From Orientallactaga sibirica (lineage: Eukaryota > Chordata > Mammalia > Rodentia > Dipodidae), in assembly GCA_036365145.1 (NCBI GenBank), contig JAEOAD010002712.1, positions 4,173,001 through 4,237,000 on the forward strand: a DNA stretch of 64,000 bases. The letters are read 5' to 3'. The notes below the pieces were generated by a model. That model was not told where the DNA came from. It did no database searches and saw only the letters and a program-made list of their open reading frames with translations. The position numbers and the translations under genes are program-made. Below are positions 46,059 to 55,125 of this stretch, piece after piece. The stretch's first letter is position 1, and every line of letters starts with the position of its first letter.

Positions 46059-47119
46059 GTAATTTTTTAATTTTTAATTGGGAACTTAATATATGAGCAT
46101 AGTGGGTCATGTTAGTGTCATGTTGCCCTATTTTGTCCCCACTGCCCGCCCCTAGCCACTAAGAACCTTCTCGTTCAGGATAGCCCTTCCACTGTTTTGT
46201 TGTCTCATTCTGGTTGTCCTCCTCCATCTTCCATGTCAGAATGCCTGGGGCTCAGAAGAGTGCAGGTCTTGGTGGGGTGTCAGTCATCACCAGTGGGTTC
46301 ATGTTGGGAGAGCAGTGTCCCAGTGCACCCTCCACCCTGTAGCTACCTGCTTTCTGGCCCCTCAGATTTGGAGGGCATGGTAGAAATCTCCTTCGGTGTT
46401 GCCCTCTGCACAGGGAAGGTTCTCTGACTAGCAGTGCGAGCAGCCCTCACATTCAATCTGCTACTTCCTCTGCGGTGGTTCCTGGGCCCTGGCGGGGGGT
46501 GGTGGAGATGACTGGCCCGTCCAGGGATAGGCAGTTGGCTTTCTCTCCTTGCCATTTTGGTGAGTCTTGGGGCACCCTGGTACTCACAGATATTTATAAA
46601 AAGATGTTCTAGTTCTCTAGTTCTAGTTCTCTAACCAAGAGTGCGTACTGCAACTTCCAGAAAAATCTGTTTCCAGCTAGCATCCCCATATGAGAGAGGA
46701 CAAGCAGTGTTTGTCTGTCTGAGCTGGGTTATCTCACTCACTCACTCAGTATAATTCTTTCCAGATCCACCCATTTCCTATGAATTTCATTTTTATTTTC
46801 AGCTGATAAAACTCCATTGTGTATATGTACCACATCTTCATTTTCCATCGATCAGTTGATGGACTGGGCATATTTCATTTCCTAGCTGCTGTGAATAGAG
46901 CAGCAATAAACATGGTGAGCAAGTATTTCTGTAGTAAAGAGTACAGTCTATGGAGTATATGCTGGGGAGTGCTGTAGTTCTTGGGTCTATCTTTTATGTT
47001 ACTGAGAAGCCTCCATGCTGAATTCCATAGTGACTGTATGAGCTTACACTCCCACCAACAGTGGATAAGGGTTCTTCTTTCCCCACTCCCTCTGAGCATT
47101 TGTTGTCATTTGATTTTTT

Positions 47120-47385
47120 AAAATTTTAAAAATTTTTTTTTATTTTTGGACAGAGACACAGAGAGAGACAGACAGAGAGAGAGGGAGACAGATAGAGATG
47201 GGCGCGCCAGCAGCCTCTCAGCTGCTGTGAACGAAATCCAGATGCGTGCGCCCCCTTGTGGGCAAGTGTGGCATTTCACCCTTGCGTCACTTTGCATCTG
47301 GCTAAACGTGGGACCTGGAGATTAGAACTGGGTTCTTTAGGCTTAGCAGGCAGGCGCCTTAACTGCTAAGTCCTCTCTCCAGCCC
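47120..47385 (-). mobile_element. tRNA-derived SINE inserted in L1
   Basis: Reversed order: T-rich tail, GA-rich part 'gagacagacagagagagagg', 'gtgaacgaaatccagatgcg', 'ccttaactgctaagtcctct' and 'ctccagccc'. It is flanked by TCATTTGATTTTTT on both sides (47106-47119 and 47386-47399). Confidence 0.88.
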
Positions 47386-47399
47386 TCATTTGATTTTTT

Positions 47400-47577
47400 T
47401 TTTTTTTTTAGTTTTTCGAGGTAGGGTCTCACTCTGGCCCAGGCTGACCTGGAATTAACTATGTAGTTTCAGGGTGGCCTTGAACTCATGGCGATCCTCC
47501 TACCTCTGCCTCCCAAGTGCTGGGATTAAAGGCGTGCACCACCACGCCCAGCTCTTAAATTTTTTTTTTTTGGTTCC
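47400..47577 (-). mobile_element. B1 SINE inserted next to the previous SINE
   Basis: Reversed B1: T tail, 'tttttcgaggtagggtctca', 'cctacctctgcctcccaagt', 'gctgggattaaaggcgtgca', 'cacgcccagct', followed by a T-rich leftover. The flanking TCATTTGATTTTTT is repeated at 47386 and 47578. Confidence 0.9.
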
Positions 47578-48165
47578 TCATTTGATTTTTTGAGGATAGT
47601 CATTCTGACTCAAGTGAGATGGAATCTCACAGTCATTTTAGTTTGCATTTCCCTGATGGCTGCAGATATTGGACATTTTTTTCAATGCCTATTGGCCAGT
47701 TGTATTTCTTCTGTTGAGAACTCTCTGTTCTGCCCTATTTCTTATCTGGGTTGATTGATTTTTTTTTTTCAATTGCTTAGTTTTTTTTTTTTTTTTTTTT
47801 TGAGTTCTTTGTATGTTCTGAATATTAAACCTCTGTCAGATGTATAGCTGGCAAAGATTGTCTCCCATGAACTCTGTCTCTGTTAACTCTGTTGGTGGCT
47901 TAGCTGTACAGGAGCTTTTTAGTCTCTGGAGATCCTATTGGTTGAGTGTTTGTCTAATGCCCTGGGCCATTGGGGTTTTATTCAGTCTTTCCCTGTGTCT
48001 GTATCTTGGAGTGTTCTTCCTCTTTTTCCTCTGGTCCTTTCACAGTTTCAGGTCTTACGTTCAAGTCTTTGATTCATTTGGAGTTGAATTCTGGTCAGGT
48101 GAGAGAAGAGGGTCTAGATCCGTTCTTCCTCATGTTGCTGTCCAGTTCTTCACCACCATCGTGAC

Positions 48166-48367
48166 TAGAGAGAGTGAGGGATCCAAAGGAAATGCCTAAG
48201 ATGAGGACATAAAATAGACGCGTCCGTGGAACAGAGCAGTCTGCTAGAAAAGAAGCCATCAAAAATCACAAAGAAGTTTATGTTTTAAAAAATAGAGTAG
48301 CAGAAAATTTGAAACCACACAAAGCCTGGAAGAGAGAGTTAGAGAAATCAGAAGGTAATAAAAAGAC
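48166..48367. other. Short unique stretch before purine tract
   Basis: Nothing recognised beyond A-rich composition. Confidence 0.4.
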
Positions 48368-48469
48368 AAAGAAAAGAAAAGAAAAGAAAAGAAAAGAAAA
48401 GAAAAGAAAAGAAAAGAAAAGAAAAAAGAAGGAAGGAAGGAAGGAAGGAAGGAAGGAAAGAAGGAAGGA

Positions 48470-48517
<48 letters not shown>

Positions 48518-48533
48518 GAAAGAAAGAAAGGGG
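48368..48533 (+). repeat. 166-bp pure purine microsatellite
   Basis: Only A and G occur over the whole stretch: GAAAA x about 11, then GGAA x about 8, then GAAA x about 15. The change of unit along the tract is typical of step-wise slippage. It predicts a Lys/Arg/Glu/Gly-only open frame that has no coding meaning. Confidence 0.98.
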
Positions 48534-48911
48534 TGAACTAGGTAATAATGTAACACAGTTAGACAGTTAGTTAGTGCCACATTTCAACCCATGGAGGTTC
48601 AAAGACTTTGTCGTCAGGTAGAACATAAGGAGAGGAAGCGCTCTCAGTGCGGGAAGAGAGCCATCAGGATGAACAGCGGGAACGAACGCTCAGACTGCAG
48701 GGCCATCAGTGTCCACGTCCAGCCTTTGCAGTAAACAACGTTCCATGTCACAGGGTGTGGCTGTGCATTTCTTGAACTTCTGGGGCAATAAATGAATACA
48801 TCCTAAAACTTCCGGAGAGAGACAAGCTATGCCTGGTGTGGAAGGCCCAGTCACAACATAGATCAATTAAGCTAGAGGATCAATATTTTCACAACGGCAT
48901 ATATACCATCA
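48534..48911. other. Unique DNA, nothing recognised
   Basis: No repeat landmark or exon. Confidence 0.45.
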
Positions 48912-49262
48912 TAGTTACTGTTCTCGTTACTGTGACAAAATATCTGACAGAAGCAAACTCAGCAGTGGAAGGTCGACTTGGGCTCATGATTTTAGAGTGT
49001 TCAGTCCGGTATGGCAGGGAAGGCAGGCAGAGTTCATGGCTACTCAGAACTCAGCAGCAAGAGCATGAAGCTGTTTGCTCACAAGTCGGTTGATCAGAAC
49101 AGAACCATCTAGAACCAGGCCTGGCCTACCCATCCATATGCCTGCCCCACAGCAACCTACTTCCCTACCCTAAAGATCCCACAACCTCCCCAGACAGCAC
49201 CACCAGTTGGGAACCAGGTGTTCAAACACATGAACTATTGGGGACCGTTCATATGCAACCTG
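48912..49262 (-). mobile_element. ERVL-MaLR-like LTR
   Basis: 'tagttactgttctcgttact', 'gtgacaaaatatctgacaga', 'ctcatgattttagagtgttc' and 'aaacacatgaactattgggg' mark the reversed LTR. Its 'gttactgttctcgttactgt' start is the widespread rodent form. Confidence 0.7.
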
Positions 49263-49594
49263 CATATGCAACACCAAACTTTTGAGGGAAGGAAAAGGCA
49301 CAAGCATCTTTAAGAATGAGGGATTCATGATTCTCCTGACATTCTTGCGGAAGTACTAGAGGGCACACGTCAACAAGATGAGGAGAAAACCAAGAAGGAG
49401 AGGGCAACAGCCCCAGGAGAGCAGAGGAGGAGGCACTGGGTCTGGTGCCAGGGAACAGAGAAAACGTATCTCCAGGGGAGAAAAGAATTAATGTGTCTCA
49501 ATGCATAGTAAATACTATTGATAAGCACATAATAGATGTTTAAAAAACAAACAAAGGATTTTCCCAAGCATGGACAATAAGTGACAGGCCTATC
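49263..49594. other. Unique DNA, nothing recognised
   Basis: A purine-rich 49370-49450 patch; no gene. Confidence 0.45.
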
Positions 49595-49690
49595 AGATCC
49601 CAGAGTTCACGTTTCAGTAAGCTGCTTCCCCCTCTGGGCCCCAACATCCTTATCTATGGGCTATGAATAATACAAACGATACATAATAAG
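49595..49690 (+). mobile_element. MIR-like ancient SINE fragment
   Basis: 'agtaagctgcttccccctct', 'gggccccaacatccttatct' and 'atgggctatgaataatac' follow the MIR core. Confidence 0.5.
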
Positions 49691-49755
49691 TTAAGGAAAC
49701 CTGATTATATGACAAATTTGGGTACAAAAAAAGGACCATAAAAAATGATGAAGAT

Positions 49756-49877
49756 GGCTGGGGAAATGGCTCAGCCATCCAATTCCCCGATACCTACGTA
49801 AAGCCAGATGCACAAAGTAACACATAACTCTGGAGTTTGTACTGGCAATGTGCCTTGGCATGCACATTCTCTCTGTG

Positions 49878-49928
<51 letters not shown>

Positions 49929-49945
49929 TTCCAATAAATAAAAAA
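49756..49945 (+). mobile_element. tRNA-derived SINE with pure CT tract
   Basis: 'atggctggggaaatggctca', 'catccaattccccgatacct', 'ctggagtttgtactggcaat', a CT repeat of about 25 units (49877-49926) and an AATAAATAAAA tail. The promoter head is shortened. Confidence 0.85.
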
Positions 49946-50249
49946 ACTGTTGAAGAGACAAGCCATGGAGTAGGTCATCAGTTAGTAATCACCTCAGTCC
50001 AATCCGCCCCCTGCCTGGTTGTCACCAGAACGTCATTGGAGCCTCCTGTGAATTTGCTTATAGAGTGTCTGGCTTCTTTTCATTGCAGTGGTAGTGCTGC
50101 GTAGTGTGCTTGGCATGGCCAGCAAAGCCAAAGATACTTGCTCAGAGGACTTCTATAGAAAGGGTTTGTCAACAGTCGGGCTAGAAGAGGATTTTCTCAG
50201 CGTATAAACACAAGCAAACTGAGACCTGAAACACATAGGAAAGATGGCA
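49946..50249. other. Unique DNA, nothing recognised
   Basis: Short gap between SINE and ID element. Confidence 0.4.
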
Positions 50250-50335
50250 TGGCTGGGGGTGTGGCTCGATGGCACGGTATTTGCATAATGTATGTCAGGC
50301 CCTGAGTTCACCCCACAGCACCATAAAAAAATAAA
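50250..50335 (+). mobile_element. ID-type tRNA-derived SINE
   Basis: 'ggctgggggtgtggctcgat' with 'ccctgagttcaccccacagc' and a short A-rich tail; no B1 body. Confidence 0.7.
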
Positions 50336-50921
50336 GTCACAAGAATAAGGAAAAACAATGAACGAGCATACAGGGTGTGGGAGAAAGGCAGAGACCCTAG
50401 GCCAAGCATGTCCCCAGCCTGGGTTTCCCCCACAGGAGTCCAGGTGAGACTGTGGGGCTGGCACCTGTGCCTTCTGCAGGACATGTGGCAGCTGACATTT
50501 GTGAGTCCTGCCCGCAGCACCGAAGCTCCCGATCCCCACACACAGCAGTCATGTGCCTGCCCCTGCTGGTGCTCTGTCAGCCTCTGGTGTGTTTGTGCCT
50601 CCAGGTGGCTTTGGATAAGAACCTAATTATAGCAGCCATTGCCTATAGAAAGATGTCTGGATTGTCACTTCCTAATACGCCTTAATTGGCTCACTTGTTG
50701 GCTGATTTTCATCAGGAAGGGGACCTCTTCCTGGGGTGGAAGGGACAGCTGGGACCATCAGCTCTCTGCTCTGGCTGTCCCAGCTAATTTAACCCAATCC
50801 CTGTGAACCTTCTCTGAAGAGTGCTGAGTCCTTGGCAAGTAGGCAGAAGGAAAATGAAATAAGCCTGGGTTTATGGGCTTTCTTCAGGGCCACGCTCCAC
50901 CTAGCTCTCCCACTTAGCTGC
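50336..50921. other. Unique DNA, nothing recognised
   Basis: No repeat family or exon recognised. Confidence 0.45.
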
Positions 50922-51590
50922 TGTATTGGTGAATTTTGCATCGCTATGACAAAGTGTTTGGAAAAATAACTTGAGGGAGGAGGGTTCATTTTGGCTTGCA
51001 GTTTGTGTGAGCAATGAGGTGGTTTGAATCAGGTGACCCCATAAACTCATGTGTTCTGAACGTTTGGTCCGCAGCTGACAGCAGTTTGGGAGGTGGAGCC
51101 TAGCCTGTGTTGTTGGGGGTGGGCTTAGAGGTGTGATAGTGGTCCGCCCTCCTACCTGGCCAGAGATTGGCTCACTCTCCTGCTGCTGTTTCCACCTGAT
51201 GCTGGCGAGGAGGTGATGTGCAGCCTGTCCTGTACCGTGTTTCCCCTGCCGTCGTGGAGCTTCCCTCAAGACTGTAAGCCCCCCACCAAAAAAAATTTAA
51301 AAACTTTCCTCCCTTCAGCTGCTTTTGGTTGGGTGGTTTGTCCCAGCAATGCAAAGGAAACTGCAGCCCCGTCCATCATGGAGTGGGGGCCTGGTGGTGG
51401 GAGGCTGATGTGGCTGGTCACATTACATCCACAGTCAGGAAGCAGGGAGAGATGGGTGCTCACGCCCCTTTTCCACTCTTCTTTCTATTCAGTCCAGGAC
51501 CCCAGCCCGTTGAGTACTGCTGTTCACATCCAGGTACAGCTTTCCCCCTTAGATAAACCTCGCTCAGAGACATACCCAAGGGTATGTGTT
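50922..51590 (-). mobile_element. MaLR-like LTR (family 2) split by a younger LTR
   Basis: The first part (50922-51014) has 'tgtattggtgaattttgcat', 'cgctatgacaaagtgtttgg' and 'agggttcattttggcttgca'. The second (51366-51590) resumes with 'cccgtccatcatggagtggg' and continues 'acagtcaggaagcagggaga', 'tattcagtccaggaccccag' and 'gctcagagacatacccaagg'. Joined by type, these give the normal order of the common rodent LTR, so the piece between them is an insertion. Confidence 0.75.
51015..51365 (+). mobile_element. MaLR-like LTR (family 1) nested in the previous LTR
   Basis: 'tgaggtggtttgaatcaggt', 'gacagcagtttgggaggtgg', 'cacctgatgctggcgaggag', 'gtcgtggagcttccctcaag' and 'tggttgggtggtttgtccca', ending 'aaactgca'. 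It corresponds to the 37.4-kb family and is oriented opposite to its host LTR. Being nested, it is the younger of the two. Confidence 0.8.
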
Positions 51591-51825
51591 GCAGTCACCT
51601 TCTTGTTGCTGGACAAACACAGGGCCAGAAGCAGCTGATGGGAGGGGAGGGTTTATTTCAGGCTTACCGATTTCAGGGGAAGCTTCATCACGGCAGAAAG
51701 ATCAAGATCTGCCCTAGTGACACACCTCCTCCAGCAGAGCTCTGCCTGCTGAAGGTTAAGTAGGAAGCTTAATCAAAAATACCTAAGGCTAAGAGAGACA
51801 TCTACATTCAAACCACCACCATGGG
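51591..51825 (-). mobile_element. Shortened MaLR-like LTR (family 1)
   Basis: 'ttgcagtcaccttcttgttg', 'gggagggtttatttcaggct', 'cttcatcacggcagaaagat' and 'gacacacctcctccagcaga', then 'acattcaaaccaccac'. The middle is deleted compared with the 23.2-kb copy. Confidence 0.7.
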
Positions 51826-52214
51826 TTTCTATGGTGATTCCAAAGTCCTTCAAACTGATAATATCAACCATCATCCTGCCCTCCCAGGAGTACTGGACTC
51901 CCTGGGTGAAAACCATCCACCTGAGATTCTTGATGAAAGTTCTAGCATGGAGATGGTGGGGTACTGAGAACTGTCTGGCAATCAGCACAAAGATCTGACA
52001 GAGAAGTCAGATGTTAGGTGAAATAAGCCCGACTCAGACAGACAGACAGACAGACAGACACCACATTCAGGAAATCAATCATAATTGTGTCCCAGCTGCT
52101 GGCCTTGCTGATCTGGTTGATGCTTTATGCCCGTTTATAATCACTCTAGGAAAAACTCATGTGTAGAATGGAGTCTTTGGTGAACTATTTTGGAAACTAA
52201 GGGGAGAAGACATG
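51826..52214. other. Unique DNA with ACAG microsatellite
   Basis: ACAG/GACA x about 7 lies at 52036-52061. The rest is unremarkable. Confidence 0.6.
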
Positions 52215-52333
52215 CCTGGATGTGAACAGCAGTACCCAATGGGCTGGGGTCCTGGACTGAATAAAAAGAAGAGTGGAAAAGGGGCGTGAGCACCCATCTC
52301 TCCCTGCTTCCTGACTGTGGATGTAACGTGACC
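52215..52333 (+). mobile_element. MaLR-like LTR fragment, inverted copy of 51417-51533
   Basis: The reverse complement of this fragment matches 51417-51533 almost base for base, with about five differences over roughly 118 bp. It begins 'cctggatgtgaacagcagta' and ends 'tgtggatgtaacgtgacc'. No other part of the LTR is attached here. Confidence 0.85.
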
Positions 52334-52673
52334 AAATCACTGAAAACTGGGGGTGGGGGCTGGGGAAGTGGGGCATGGTAGGTGCATAGGAGCGTGTGGT
52401 CCACCTGCTGTGAACAGTGAAGCTCGTCTTTCCAGGGGCCTCCTGGATCCCTACTCATCTCCTTCTGTTTTGTGGAGGAGCTTTGCCTGCTGCCTGGCTA
52501 CATCCAGTCCCCAAGTCCTCTCCAGCCCCTGCCCCACAGTCAGGGTTCTCTCTCTCTCTATTTCTTTCTTTATTTCTCTCTCTCTCCCATTCCTGCACTC
52601 TCATGGCCAGTCTTGTTCCACACCAGGCTCTTGTCTGGCCACACAACTCCTTTGACCAAGTGGGGGACTGTCT
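52334..52673. other. Unique DNA before the 38-bp array, with G-quadruplex motif
   Basis: Four G-tracts at 52349-52373 (5, 5, 4, 4 G) form a plus-strand G-quadruplex pattern; a CT-rich patch lies at 52546-52588. Confidence 0.6.
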
Positions 52674-53513
52674 GGCTTACCTCCACAGAGCTCCTGTCCT
52701 CTGCACAGCCTGGCTTACCTCCACAGAGCTCCTGTCCTCTGCACAGCCTGGCTTACCTCCACAGAGCTCCTGTCCTCTGCACAGCCTGGCTTACCTCCAC
52801 AGAGCTCCTGTCCTCTGCACAGCCTGGCTTACCTCCACAGAGCTCCTGTCCTCTGCACAGCCTGGCTTACCTCCACAGAGCTCCTGTCCTCTGCACAGCC
52901 TGGCTTACCTCCACAGAGCTCCTGTCCTCTGCACAGCCTGGCTTACCTCCACAGAGCTCCTGTCCTCTGCACAGCCTGGCTTACCTCCACAGAGCTCCTG
53001 TCCTCTGCACAGCCTGGCTTACCTCCACAGAGCTCCTGTCCTCTGCACAGCCTGGCTTCCCTCCACAGAGCTCCTGTCCTCCACAGAGCTCCAGCCAGCC
53101 TGGCTTACCTCCACAGAGCTCCTGTCCTCTGCACAGCCTGGCTCCTCCCTCCACACAGAGCTCCTGTCCTCCTCTGCACAGCCTGGCTTACCTCCACAGA
53201 GCTCCTGTCCTCTGCACAGCCTGGCTTACCTCCACAGAGCTCCTGTCCTCTGCACAGCCTGGCTTACCTCCACAGAGCTCCTGTCCTCTGCACAGCCTGG
53301 CTTACCTCCACAGAGCTCCTGTCCTCTGCACAGCCTGGCTTCCCTCCACAGAGCTCCTGTCCTCTGCACAGCCTGGCTTCCCTCCACAGAGCTCCTGTCC
53401 TCTGCACAGCCTGGCTTCCCTCCACAGAGCTCCTGTCCTCTGCACAGCCTGGCTTACCTCCACAGAGCTCCTGTCCTCTGCACAGCTTGGCTTGCCTCCA
53501 CAGAACTTCTGTC
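52674..53513. repeat. 38-bp minisatellite, about 22 copies
   Basis: Units start GGCTTAC at 52674 and repeat every 38 bp for ten copies with no visible change. Copy 11 (GGCTTCC, 53054) and copy 13 (53140) are irregular in length, with partial internal repeats. Copies 14-17 are regular again, 18-20 carry the TTCCC variant and the last (53489) is partial. Each unit contains 'cctgtcctctgcacag' (3'-splice-site-like) and, on the minus strand, GAGGTAAGC (5'-splice-site-like). The plus strand has no stop codon in any frame, which creates open frames of 385 and 364 codons; these are not genes. Confidence 0.98.
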
Positions 53514-54085
53514 AATTCCATCCATTTTCCTGCAAATGTCATTTAACCCTTCATTTTCATTTATAGCTGAATAAAATCCCATTGTGCCTACCATACCACA
53601 TGGAAGCACAAAGCAAAGAAATGGCAAGCTTGGCCCCTGGTGCAATGTCTGGGGTCTGAGGTGCCTGAGCAGAAATCCAGGGGCACCTGCCATGGCCGAA
53701 TGGTGCTGGAGACGTGAGCCCAGTGCCCAGGGGGAGCTCCGGAAGAGATGAGGCTTTGAGTCTGTCCAAGCGGACTTGCTTTCTTGACTAATGTGGACAG
53801 TGCAGCCATGGCTGTCAAGAGGAACAGGACGGATCAATTAACATTTGATGGGTTCTGAGGAAAACACTGATGGCTGTGCATGCTGAGCCAGGGCTCCTTG
53901 GTCCATGGCCTGGGGCTGGATACTCAGCAGTCCCAGTCACTGAAGGCCAACTGAGAGCCAATGTCTGGAAGGCTAGAATTTCCTGGGTAAACCCTGGGAC
54001 CCCAGTGCACCATTCCTCCCCCTCCTGGAACCCAGGTTGACTGCCTTGAGGTCACCAAGTGACCCTGGCAGGGTCACAGGGTCTG
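53506..54085 (+). repeat. Longer copy of a local direct duplication
   Basis: Shares with 54205-54545 the ordered blocks 'ccatccattttcctgcaaat', 'gctgaataaaatcccattgt', 'ctaatgtggacagtgcagcc', 'ctgaggaaaacactga', 'aatttcctgggtaaaccctg' and 'gaccccagtgca'. This copy carries extra segments, the largest about 180 bp (53602-53785). Confidence 0.85.
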
Positions 54086-54204
54086 AGCATGCTTTTTTAT
54101 GAATTGTTTTTAGCCAGCATGAAAAGTAATGGTTTTTATCGTGGCATTTTCATACATATATCACTTCACTTATTATATTTTGTTCTTATTTCCCTAACAT
54201 GTAT
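54086..54204 (-). mobile_element. LINE-1-like antisense fragment between the duplicate copies
   Basis: 'tttatcgtggcattttcata', 'catatatcacttcacttatt' and 'ttccctaacatgtattgctc' resemble antisense L1 3' sequence. Both duplicate copies continue it with the 'agctgaataaaatcccattg' part also typical of L1 at 46.8 kb. Confidence 0.55.
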
Positions 54205-54545
54205 TGCTCTCAATTCCATCCATTTTCCTGCAAATGTCATAACTTCATTTTCTTTATAGCTGAATAAAATCCCATTGTGCCTACATACCACATTTCCCGT
54301 ACCTGTTCATCTCTAGGCTGGGCTCATATCTTGGCTAATGTGGACAGTGCAGCCATCTGTCACTTTTAATGGGCTCTGAGGAAAACACTGAGGCTCTTTG
54401 GGGGAGGGAGCCTCTCTCGAGTCACCCAACTGGAGCCAATGTCTCTAGAATTTCCTGGGTAAACCCTGGGACCCCAGTGCATTCCTGCTCCTCCTAACCC
54501 AGGTTGTGCCTTGAGGTCGCCAGTGACTGGCAGGGTCACTGGGTG
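54205..54545 (+). repeat. Shorter copy of the local direct duplication
   Basis: Same block order as 53506-54085, but repeatedly lacking short pieces (a few to about 40 bases) between matching blocks. It keeps a stretch 'cccgtacctgttcatctcta' absent from the longer copy. About 340 bp against 580 bp. Confidence 0.85.
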
Positions 54546-54786
54546 ACTTTGGCATCCTCCATGGAGGGTATTGTTGCCAATAACTAAAATCCCCGTGTCA
54601 CGTCACAGCTCCTCTTGCCTGGCCCAAGGTTTTGCTGCGTGTCATTCCTCCCACCCTGTCGAGTGGAGACCAGCCAGCTACACCTTCCCTTTCAGTGCAG
54701 CTTCTCGGCTTCCTGCTTCTCCTAGGCCTGAGCACCTGTACTTCCTGGTGCTGCCCCTGAGTTGTTCAGAGACACTGCTGACTGTA

Positions 54787-55125
54787 TCAGTAACTTTCTT
54801 TTACTTGACAGAAGGGTTGGTTTTGGCTCGTGACTCCAGGGTACAGTCCTTCACGGCATGGAGGCCGTGGCAGTGGGAGGAACTGGATGGAGGCTGTGGC
54901 TGCGGGAGCATGCGGCTGCTGGCTCACACCTCGGTGACCAGGAGGCAGAGAAGGGCAAGGCTGGCTCACTTGTCTTCTCACCTGTTCTTTTCCAGTCCTG
55001 GATCTTAGCCTATGGCAAGTTGGTGCCCACTTTTAGGATATCCCCTCCCCCCCGTTAATGTTCTGGTCGTGTTCTCACAGACACACTCAAAGGTAGGGCT
55101 CACTAATGGCCTCAGTTGACAATCA
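54787..55125 (-). mobile_element. MaLR-like LTR (family 2), nearly full length
   Basis: 'tatcagtaactttcttttac', 'ggttggttttggctcgtgac', 'tccagggtacagtccttcac', 'acctgttcttttccagtcct' and 'cacagacacactcaaaggta' end in 'cctcagttgacaatcacaga', the normal far end of this rodent LTR. Same family as the split copy at 50.9-51.6 kb. Confidence 0.7.

Larger units (their letters stand above)
46059..48165 (-). mobile_element. Degraded LINE-1, 3' UTR and end of ORF2
   Basis: The plus strand reads as antisense L1. The 3' UTR occupies about 46059-46690, followed by 'cactcagtataattctttcc', 'tgaatagagcagcaataaac', 'cactcccaccaacagtggat' and 'gagttctttgtatgttctga', then 'gttcaagtctttgattcatt'. These landmarks appear in the same order in the last part of ORF2 in mammalian L1. 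The element is 5'-truncated near 48165. Two minus SINEs interrupt it at 47120-47577. Confidence 0.9.
46690..48165 (-). pseudogene. LINE-1 ORF2 C-terminal remnant
   Basis: On the minus strand a 74-codon open piece (47099 to 46875) contains HCWWECK followed by a 'LWNSAWRLL' segment and, further on, MFIAALFTAARK. These correspond to the conserved cysteine-containing C-terminal region of mammalian L1 ORF2p (normally about 1,275 residues, with endonuclease and reverse transcriptase domains upstream). Neither catalytic domain is recognisable here beyond the last part of the protein. Stops, frameshifts and two SINE insertions make it non-functional. It shows only the origin of this DNA and is not a gene of the host. 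Confidence 0.88.

Noticed and set aside
47840..48199. 119-codon plus frame with hydrophobic segments
   Set aside because: It is the antisense of LINE-1 ORF2; the true coding direction of the source element is minus.
52417..53574. Open frames of 385 and 364 codons on the plus strand with a Leu/Pro/Ser repeat
   Set aside because: They are produced by the stop-free 38-bp minisatellite in two phases at once and end shortly after the array.
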